From: Methanobacteriota archaeon
Lineage (GTDB): Archaea; Methanobacteriota; Methanobacteria; Methanobacteriales; Methanobacteriaceae
DNA: 5,421 bases
Assembly: GCA_023409695.1 (NCBI GenBank)
Contig: JAEYQZ010000278.1
Span: forward strand, 1 to 5,421
Reading direction: 5' to 3'
Positions 1 to 4,410 of this stretch are shown here, piece by piece. Position 1 is the stretch's first letter, and every line of letters starts with the position of its first letter. A program made the translations under genes and the position numbers. The notes beneath the pieces are model-generated. The model was not told the DNA's origin. It searched no databases and was given only the letters and a program-made list of their open reading frames with translations.

Positions 1-37
1 TAACCTGGCTTTGATTTAGAAGTATTGTCTCTTGCAT
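1..37 (-). CDS. 5' end of a gene leaving the window; possibly ornithine cyclodeaminase/alanine dehydrogenase family
   Basis: On the minus strand an ATG at 37-35 opens a frame that stays open to the window edge and encodes MQETILLNQSQV. A strong GAGGTG ribosome binding site sits 5 nt upstream, which is the main reason to call a real gene. The short N-terminus resembles the usual start of the ornithine cyclodeaminase/mu-crystallin family, whose archaeal members include alanine dehydrogenase: a short beta strand of the type 'xTLxLxxxEV' before the first helix. Twelve residues are too few for a firm family call, so the product name is a guess while the presence of a translation start is well supported. 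The gene lies 130 bp downstream of the MFS gene in the same direction and could be read from its own promoter or by read-through. Confidence 0.55.
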   Translation of the reverse strand, partial: MQETILLNQSQV

Positions 38-38
38 A

Positions 39-63
39 AGTACACCTCTTATAATTATGTACT
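39..63 (-). repeat. Inverted repeat AGTACA-N13-TGTACT around a ribosome binding site
   Basis: Positions 39-44 (AGTACA) and 58-63 (TGTACT) are perfect 6-bp inverted repeats with a 13-nt spacer. In the minus-strand transcript, the 3' arm includes the last two bases of the GAGGTG ribosome binding site and the rest of that site lies in the loop. The dyad could be an RNA hairpin that modulates translation or a DNA operator near the transcription start. A 6-bp stem in AT-rich DNA can also arise by chance. Confidence 0.35.
43..48 (-). promoter_or_regulatory. Ribosome binding site of the left-edge gene
   Basis: The minus-strand sequence GAGGTG is a near-perfect complement to the conserved CACCUC at the 3' end of archaeal 16S rRNA. 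It lies 5 nt before the ATG at 37-35. It fixes the start of a gene that otherwise shows only 12 codons. Confidence 0.7.
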
Positions 64-153
64 CTTTTGTTGTTATAACTTCTTAAATTTAGCGATTTGT
101 GTAGAAAATATCGTGTTTTGTGAACTAAATGTATAAAACGCATAATTTTGGAT

Positions 154-166
154 TTATAAATAAAAA
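154..166 (-). terminator. Possible U-rich terminator after the MFS gene
   Basis: Directly after the TGA stop at 168-170, the minus-strand transcript reads GTTTTTATTTATAA, including a run of five U. Archaeal RNA polymerase commonly terminates on U-rich stretches without a strong hairpin. No stem is visible before the run, so this is only a candidate; transcription into the downstream left-edge gene is not excluded. Confidence 0.3.
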
Positions 167-167
167 C

Positions 168-1706
168 TCAAATATGCGTGGTAACACAGTGTTCCTCGTG
201 TTTAGTTGGTTTTCTTGGTATCAGTAACGAGCAAATTAACCCTATAATCAGCATTAAAGTCACTACATTAAATGCATCTCTCATGGCATTTGCTTTTTGA
301 TGATCTCCAGTTATTCCTGTTCCTCTTATAATTGGCATATTTACCGCATTTACTTTCTCAAACCATCCATGGCTATTATTTCCATATGAACTGCTTACAG
401 GTAAATCGTACATAGATCCGCCTCCTAAAGCACCAAAACTTCCAAGTATTAATATTACTCCAAGGACAGCTGTTCCAAGCGAAGAACCAAGGTTAATTCC
501 AGTATTCAGGATTCCTGATGCGTCTGGCTGTTGATCCTGTCGGGCAGTTGCAAATATAATATTTGCTGAGTGAGGGAAGACAATTCCCATTCCAATTCCA
601 AGGAACAGTATGCCGGGGATCATATCAATAACTGTTGTAGATGGGCTGAAAATAAGGCTTAAGTATATACTTCCAGCTAAAGATGCTAAAAATCCAATGG
701 AGAGTATATAACGCGGCTGCATTCTTGTTGAAACCTTACCTGCTGTAAATGACATCGTAAAAATGCCTATACTCATCGGTATCAGGGTTAAACCGGTTAA
801 AAGTGGATTGGCACCTATGACTCCCTGTAAAAATACTGGAATGATAAACACTACTCCTCCAATGGTAAAATTCATTATCAGCCGGGTTATATTCCCTAAA
901 GTAAAAGATCGATTTTTAAAAAGTGTAATGTCGAGTAAAGGCATCTTATTCAATTTTATTCTTCTCATCTGGGTTAAATAGAATATAATCAGGAGAACTA
1001 TTCCTATTACAATGAAATAAATGGCAGTATTCCATGTTGAAGGGTTGTTAAGTAACAGTACGCCTACAACCAGTAGGAATATGCCCAGTGAAGAATTTAT
1101 CGCCCCTAAAATATCTATCTGGCGCCATTTTATAACTGGGGGGAATACATCAATTTCTTTTGAAAACAGGAGTATTGCAATAATGATAACTAACTCAAGT
1201 GCAAAAGCGTAACGCCAGGAATAGTAAGTGGTTAAAAATCCGCCTATAATTGGTCCAATAGTCCCAGCTCCTGAAGCCATAGAACTGATTATTCCAAGTG
1301 CAAAAGCTCTTTTTTCTCCTCCATAGGTCCCGGAGATTATGGAAGTTGTGGCAGGCATCATCAGGGCGGCCCCTACTCCTTCAAGTATGGACCAACCTAG
1401 TAGAAGCATGGCGCTGTTTATACTTAAAGCAGCGACTATAGTGCCCACTCCATAAATGGATGCCCCCATAAGGAATGTTTTTCTCCTTCCAAAAACATCC
1501 TGCAGTTTACCTCCAAAAAGCATTAATGAAGCCATAACCAGGGAATAAATTGCAATTATGGCTTGAATAGTCTGAATAGTAGTACTTAAATCTCTTATTA
1601 AAGTATAGATTGCCACATTCAAAAATGTTTTATCTATAACTATGGTAAAAACAGATAAAGTAACAATGATAAGTGTCAACCATCCATTTTTTGATTTTTC
1701 AGCCAC
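168..1706 (-). CDS. MFS drug efflux transporter, DHA2 (EmrB/QacA) type, 14 TM helices
   Basis: This 512-residue membrane protein has the length and hydrophobic pattern of the 14-helix DHA2 family of proton-coupled exporters, which expel drugs, dyes or other amphiphiles across the cytoplasmic membrane. Visible family motifs are the TM1 signature with Asp25 (D-K-T-F-L-N-V-A, 25-32), motif A in the loop between TM2 and TM3 (GGKLQDVFGRRK, 65-76), the antiporter motif C (GAGTIGPIIGG, 146-156) followed by the YSWRYAF segment (162-168), and the ASGILNTGINLGSSLG helix (396-411). A long polar loop (about 430-478) precedes the last helix, as is common in the family. Motif B (about 103-115) reads WSILEGVG, with Ser106 where many homologues have Arg. 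The GTG start is supported by GGAGGA 8 nt upstream. No intact regulator gene adjoins it, though a 25-codon ORF lies 20 bp upstream. The substrate cannot be read from the sequence. Confidence 0.93.
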   Translation of the reverse strand: MAEKSKNGWLTLIIVTLSVFTIVIDKTFLNVAIYTLIRDLSTTIQTIQAIIAIYSLVMASLMLFGGKLQDVFGRRKTFLMGASIYGVGTIVAALSINSAMLLLGWSILEGVGAALMMPATTSIISGTYGGEKRAFALGIISSMASGAGTIGPIIGGFLTTYYSWRYAFALELVIIIAILLFSKEIDVFPPVIKWRQIDILGAINSSLGIFLLVVGVLLLNNPSTWNTAIYFIVIGIVLLIIFYLTQMRRIKLNKMPLLDITLFKNRSFTLGNITRLIMNFTIGGVVFIIPVFLQGVIGANPLLTGLTLIPMSIGIFTMSFTAGKVSTRMQPRYILSIGFLASLAGSIYLSLIFSPSTTVIDMIPGILFLGIGMGIVFPHSANIIFATARQDQQPDASGILNTGINLGSSLGTAVLGVILILGSFGALGGGSMYDLPVSSSYGNNSHGWFEKVNAVNMPIIRGTGITGDHQKANAMRDAFNVVTLMLIIGLICSLLIPRKPTKHEEHCVTTHI

Positions 1707-1714
1707 TATAAATG

Positions 1715-1720
1715 TCCTCC
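1715..1720 (-). promoter_or_regulatory. Ribosome binding site of the MFS gene
   Basis: The minus-strand sequence GGAGGA lies 8 nt before the GTG at 1706-1704. It selects this GTG as the start rather than an internal ATG. Confidence 0.8.
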
Positions 1721-1726
1721 ACGGAT

Positions 1727-1804
1727 TTAAGTAATAATTGAGGTTAAAATATTAAACAACTCAAATAACATATCTTCATAGTCCATACTATTTTTGTTTT
1801 TCAT
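1727..1804 (-). CDS. Possible 25-codon leader ORF or regulator remnant ahead of the MFS gene
   Basis: The minus strand holds a short frame from ATG 1804-1802 to TAA 1729-1727, with an internal ATG at 1786-1784 (codon 7). From codon 7 it reads MDYEDMLFELFNILTSIIT, an amphipathic helix-like stretch. It ends 20 bp before the MFS GTG and 6 nt before the MFS ribosome binding site. No ribosome binding site precedes either ATG. A TATA-like element at 1813-1823 would place transcription start near 1793, so the internal ATG could be used almost leaderless. MarR-family repressors often begin with such a helix and often precede DHA2 pumps, so this could be a stump of a lost regulator, a leader peptide, or a chance frame. 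No helix-turn-helix is present. I cannot decide between these from the sequence. Confidence 0.25.
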   Translation of the reverse strand: MKNKNSMDYEDMLFELFNILTSIIT

Positions 1805-1812
1805 TTGATTAA

Positions 1813-1823
1813 TTTTTATATAT
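1813..1823. promoter_or_regulatory. TATA-box candidate in the divergent spacer
   Basis: The plus strand reads TTTTTATATAT at 1813-1823, preceded by GATTAA, which fits an archaeal BRE plus TATA element. Read on the minus strand it is ATATATAAAAA, which would serve the MFS gene with transcription starting near 1793. The near symmetry leaves the direction open. For the plus-strand gene it would give a 5' leader longer than 200 nt, so use for the MFS gene seems more likely. Confidence 0.4.
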
Positions 1824-1841
1824 TAAAAAAGGAAATGTGTA

Positions 1842-1861
1842 TCTAAATAGGTCTAAACAGA
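1842..1861 (+). repeat. Tandem 10-bp repeat TCTAAAyAGr, operator-like
   Basis: TCTAAATAGG (1842-1851) is followed immediately by TCTAAACAGA (1852-1861), matching at 8 of 10 positions. A 10-bp period puts both copies on the same face of the helix. An inverted copy of the core, TTTAGAT, lies at 1874-1880 and pairs with ATCTAAA at 1841-1847. The repeats sit beside the TATA-like element at 1813-1823, a typical place for a regulator to bind. No regulator gene is in the window. Confidence 0.4.
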
Positions 1862-2072
1862 TATATTAGGCTTTTTAGATTAGTTAAAAAATTATGCTGG
1901 TTAAAATGATGTTAATATGAAAAAATAATAGTGTAAATAACGTATTTATAAATTTAAATATTATTAAAGCGCAAACTATTTCTTTAAATAAATTTAAATT
2001 TGTTTTAAAATAAATCAATATTTAACTGAATTTTCAAGTCAGAACATAGACTTATATTTAAAGTGTATTTAA

Positions 2073-2852
2073 ATGAATTACAATCTAAATAAGCGTTTTT
2101 GGGAAGTGGATTCCCTGCGTGGGCTTGCCATAGTAATGATGGTAGTGTTCCATTTCATATTTGACCTTAATTATTTTGGAATTTACAGTTTGGATATACA
2201 TTCTGGATTTTTGTGGTGGTTTGCACGTATAACTGCATCTATGTTTATTTTCTTAGTTGGAGTGTCATTAAGTCTCAGTTATGCGAGAACAACCATTTTA
2301 AATAGAAATATAAATGAAAAAAAACTCTTTTTGAAGTATTTAAAAAGAGGACTTAAAATATTCGCCTACGGGCTTCTAATTACCGCAGCTACCTATATTT
2401 TTATTGGAGACGGATTCATCGTATTTGGAATTCTCCATTTTATAGGAATAGCTATCATTCTGGAATATGTTTTTATAAAGCATAAATACACTAACCTGTT
2501 TTTAGGATTAGCATTTATTGGAGCAGGGATTTTTCTAATGAGTTTTAGATTTGATTTTTATGGCCTTTTATGGCTAGGTTTCATCCCAAATAACTTTTAT
2601 ACCGTGGATTATTTCCCACTGCTCCCCTGGTTGGGGATAGTTTCCTTTGGAATATTTCTTGGAAATACTCTCTATGAAAAATATGTAAGGCAGTTTAAAC
2701 TGCCTGATTTGTCCAGTAATTTGATTGTGAAAATATCAAGCTTTTTAGGGAAGCATGCTCTGTTTATTTATCTAATTCACCAGCCGATAATAATTGTGCT
2801 GCTATTTCTCCTTGGTTTTATAGATCTCAGTTATTTTTTCCATTTTAGTTAA
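2073..2852 (+). CDS. DUF1624 / HGSNAT-type multi-pass membrane protein, putative acyltransferase
   Basis: This 259-residue polytopic membrane protein has about seven or eight hydrophobic helices. The N-terminus RFWEVDSLRG (8-17), followed by the AIVMMVVFHF helix with His27 and Asp31, is the signature of the DUF1624 family. That family is related to the catalytic domain of heparan-alpha-glucosaminide N-acetyltransferase (HGSNAT), which moves acetyl groups across a membrane onto a sugar amine. Other typical pieces are FLVGVSLSLSY (60-70), FGILHFIGIA (118-127), DYFPLLPWLG (179-188) and the C-terminal LGKHALFIYLIHQP (225-238). The size is usual for prokaryotic DUF1624 proteins, so the gene appears intact. 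An in-frame TAA directly precedes the ATG, so the start cannot lie further upstream. No convincing ribosome binding site is visible. The substrate is unknown; modification of cell-surface glycans or lipids is only an inference from the family. It is divergent from the MFS gene and convergent with the next gene. Confidence 0.85.
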   Translation: MNYNLNKRFWEVDSLRGLAIVMMVVFHFIFDLNYFGIYSLDIHSGFLWWFARITASMFIFLVGVSLSLSYARTTILNRNINEKKLFLKYLKRGLKIFAYGLLITAATYIFIGDGFIVFGILHFIGIAIILEYVFIKHKYTNLFLGLAFIGAGIFLMSFRFDFYGLLWLGFIPNNFYTVDYFPLLPWLGIVSFGIFLGNTLYEKYVRQFKLPDLSSNLIVKISSFLGKHALFIYLIHQPIIIVLLFLLGFIDLSYFFHFS

Positions 2853-2854
2853 TG

Positions 2855-2868
2855 ATGGCCTCTAAATA
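2855..2868 (+). repeat. 14-bp repeat ATGGCCTCTAAATA, copy 1 (copy 2 at 3039-3052)
   Basis: The 14-mer occurs exactly twice, 184 bp apart. Copy 1 overlaps the 5' arm of the convergent hairpin. Copy 2 lies inside the coding region of the exported protein, where the minus strand encodes the IFRGHK region. The similarity does not extend beyond the 14 bases. It may be chance or a trace of a small local duplication. Confidence 0.35.
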
Positions 2869-2876
2869 ATTTAGAG
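2860..2876. terminator. Hairpin in the convergent spacer, possible bidirectional terminator
   Basis: CTCTAAA (2860-2866) and TTTAGAG (2870-2876) form a perfect 7-bp stem with a 3-nt loop, starting 8 bp after the stop of the DUF1624 gene. The convergent exported-protein gene ends at 2919 on the other strand, so a symmetric hairpin could serve both. The stem is AT-rich and weak, and no long U run follows in either direction, so termination is unproven. Confidence 0.4.
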
Positions 2877-2918
2877 ACTTGTGATATAGATTTTATGTCA
2901 GTATAACTCTTAGAATAA

Positions 2919-3938
2919 TTATGTTTTAGCTGTTGCAGGACTGCTGATTGGGACAGATAATTTTTTATAGCTGTTTAATGTTATTTTGCCGATATATTTT
3001 TTGGAGGGAATCCTTGGTAATGTACTGGCATATATTTTATGGCCTCTAAATATGATATTGTCTGGTTTTCCCCTGTATCTTTTAATTAGCGTTCCTCCAT
3101 CGTAAGATGCCCATATATTGACTTCAGTTGAATTGTGAATATTTTGAACATCATATGTGATTATATTACGCCTGTTAACTCCATATCTATCTGTACCTGC
3201 TAGATGTATCGCAGATGATACTGGGTTGGACTTTTTAGAGACAGTACCCTGTCTGTAATAGATAGGGTTGTTAGGTACAACTACGTATTCTCTATCTTTC
3301 ATTTTAAAGAGTTTAGTTTTGGAGCGCCCATAATTGTAGGTGACCAGACCAACGTTGCCTGAAGGGTCCTTAATAAGGAAATGTCCGAGCCCTTCTTTTC
3401 TTAGCAGTGCATAAGCGCTGTTTATATCGGATTTTTTTATATGTCCTCTTACTGAAGCTCGTCCAGCAATACTTTCCAACTTTTTAGTTATCCAGACGAT
3501 GTCTGGACCACCAGTTGAAACTATCCAACCATTTTTGGTTATAATAGTGTGAAAAAAGTATCCATTAGTTATTTTATATTCTTTAACTGCCTGTTTTCCA
3601 TACCATTTTGTCTTTATGATATGGAGATTTGCGGCGTATGTGGAGTCTCTCCTGTAGGAAAACACGTCCACTCCTTTTTTAACATGGATTAAAACAGAAC
3701 AACACCCACTACTTGTTTTGACAGTTTTGGAAGCTTTTTTAATCCCTGTGGAATTAACACTGTTAAAATTAGTTTCATTTGTTAAATTATTGTTGATGTG
3801 GATTGTAGGGTTATCTTTCAAATTAAATGGAGTATTATCGCCTGCAGCGGCAGCAGTTCCAATTAAAAATAAAAAGGATGCAAATAGAACAGTTACAAGA
3901 ATTATTTCTTGCAATTTCAAAATTTTATTTACCCCCAC
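2919..3938 (-). CDS. Exported protein, predicted cysteine Ntn amide hydrolase (choloylglycine hydrolase/C45-like)
   Basis: The 339-residue protein begins with a clear Sec signal peptide (hydrophobic core 11-28, cleavage likely near AAAA-G at 30-33) and has no C-terminal anchor, so it is probably released or held at the cell surface. A polar, Asn-rich stretch (34-77) precedes Cys79-Cys80-Ser81, then a strand and SYRRD (94-98). Cysteine Ntn hydrolases such as penicillin V acylase, bile salt hydrolase and NAAA have a nucleophile Cys with catalytic Asp 19 residues later; Cys79 to Asp98 is exactly 19. Further matches in order are KNGW (135-138), a helix followed by GHFLIKDPSGNVGLV (185-199), and VVPNNP (220-225), which resembles the VLTNNP segment holding the oxyanion Asn. 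This predicts a self-cleaving amide hydrolase or acyltransferase acting outside the cell. The Arg is one residue out of register, and overall similarity is remote. The substrate is unknown. The GTG start is uncertain: a TTG at 3920 has a better ribosome binding site. Confidence 0.75.
   Translation of the reverse strand: MGVNKILKLQEIILVTVLFASFLFLIGTAAAAGDNTPFNLKDNPTIHINNNLTNETNFNSVNSTGIKKASKTVKTSSGCCSVLIHVKKGVDVFSYRRDSTYAANLHIIKTKWYGKQAVKEYKITNGYFFHTIITKNGWIVSTGGPDIVWITKKLESIAGRASVRGHIKKSDINSAYALLRKEGLGHFLIKDPSGNVGLVTYNYGRSKTKLFKMKDREYVVVPNNPIYYRQGTVSKKSNPVSSAIHLAGTDRYGVNRRNIITYDVQNIHNSTEVNIWASYDGGTLIKRYRGKPDNIIFRGHKIYASTLPRIPSKKYIGKITLNSYKKLSVPISSPATAKT
3931..3936 (-). promoter_or_regulatory. 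Possible ribosome binding site favouring a TTG start at 3920
   Basis: The minus strand reads GGGGGT here, inside the first codons of the frame opened by GTG at 3938-3936. It lies 10 nt before TTG at 3920-3918 (codon 7). No purine-rich site precedes the GTG. If TTG is the true start, the signal peptide begins MKLQEIILV, still a normal Sec signal, and the protein is 333 residues. Confidence 0.4.
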
Positions 3939-3962
3939 GTAATTTTTAATAATTATTGTATG

Positions 3963-3975
3963 TATTATATTAAAA
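3963..3975 (-). promoter_or_regulatory. TATA-box candidate for the exported hydrolase gene
   Basis: The minus strand reads TTTTAATATAATA. Archaeal transcription starts about 25 nt downstream, so RNA would begin near 3942-3945. That gives a leader of about 20 nt to the TTG at 3920 or almost no leader to the GTG at 3938. A second candidate, CATATAAAAATA near 3993-4004, would give a longer leader. Confidence 0.35.
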
Positions 3976-4191
3976 CTTTGTAATAAAATAATCTATTTTT
4001 ATATGGGAGATTTAAGGCTCTTGTTACATTAAATATAATCTTTTATCCATTATATTGGTAGTATATATTCTTTTAGAAATTAATAATGTATAAAATATGT
4101 AAAAATGAAGTTAATCATTAAATAATGTGATTTTAATCTTTATATGCTAAAAAATTGATATTTAATCTGCTTATCATATTGTGAGCTTAAG

Positions 4192-4204
4192 TTAGATTAT
4201 CTAA
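4192..4204. repeat. Perfect palindrome TTAGAT-T-ATCTAA
   Basis: Two 6-bp arms surround one central base, about 100 bp before the likely gatA promoter. The size and symmetry suit a dimeric regulator, but such AT-rich palindromes occur by chance and no partner is known. Confidence 0.25.
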
Positions 4205-4303
4205 AAATAACAAATTCTTCTAATGAATGGATTTTATGGAAATTTCATATATTTTATACTCATTTTTAAAATTAAATTCGAAAGGCATTAACTTTAATTC
4301 AAT

Positions 4304-4320
4304 GATTTAAATTTTTATAT
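4304..4320 (+). promoter_or_regulatory. BRE/TATA candidate for gatA
   Basis: GATTTAA followed by ATTTTTATAT matches the layout of an archaeal BRE and TATA box. RNA would start near 4341, giving a leader of about 70 nt with the gatA ribosome binding site near its end. A weaker alternative is AGTATACTT near 4359-4367, which would give a leader of about 20 nt. Confidence 0.4.
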
Positions 4321-4400
4321 CAGCAATTGATATTTATTATAACTGAGATAACTAAGATAGTATACTTGATTTAAGATAATCATTTTATTATTAAACAGTA

Positions 4401-4405
4401 AGGTG
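4401..4405 (+). promoter_or_regulatory. Ribosome binding site of gatA
   Basis: AGGTG lies 5 nt before the ATG at 4411 and complements the CACCU of the archaeal 16S rRNA 3' end. It fixes the gatA start. Confidence 0.7.
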
Positions 4406-4410
4406 TGGCC

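Larger units (their letters stand above)
1707..2072. other. AT-rich divergent spacer between the MFS and DUF1624 genes
   Basis: This 366-bp spacer must carry promoters for two divergent genes. Besides the short ORF at 1727-1804, I see TATA-like elements at 1813-1823 (usable on either strand), 1746-1757 on the minus strand (GTTTAATATTTT, which would start RNA about 20 nt before the MFS start) and 1944-1952 on the plus strand (TTTATAAAT). There is a 10-bp tandem repeat at 1842-1861, and the palindrome ATTTAAAT occurs at 1952, 1992 and 2067. No RNA gene or further protein gene is evident. Confidence 0.6.
3939..4410. other. 472-bp AT-rich divergent spacer without a convincing gene
   Basis: The spacer separates the minus-strand exported hydrolase from plus-strand gatA. 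It is very AT-rich. Only promoter-like elements at its two ends, a 13-bp palindrome at 4192-4204 and a small inverted repeat (CATTA-AA-TAATG, near 4117-4128) stand out. Short frames such as the one from ATG 4223 (22 codons) lack ribosome binding sites. I find no tRNA or other recognisable RNA gene. Confidence 0.6.

Noticed and set aside
763..1212. Plus-strand open frames opposite the MFS gene (763-981, 1021-1212)
   Set aside because: They are antisense to a clear membrane transporter, have no ribosome binding site and encode no recognisable protein.
2919..3938. Naming the exported protein a bile salt hydrolase
   Set aside because: Motif order fits the superfamily, but the Arg is out of register, and the signal peptide, propeptide and remote sequence give no basis for a bile salt substrate.
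168..3938. The pump, membrane acyltransferase and exported hydrolase as one functional system
   Set aside because: The three genes are divergent or convergent to each other, share no operon, and no motif ties their substrates together.
3718..3942. Plus-strand frame opposite the signal peptide region of the exported protein
   Set aside because: It is hydrophobic only because it mirrors the Leu/Ile/Val/Ala-rich signal peptide; the opposite strand carries a coherent exported protein.
4223..4291. 22-codon plus-strand frame in the gatA upstream spacer
   Set aside because: It has no ribosome binding site, AT-driven Phe/Ile composition and no similarity to any known small protein.
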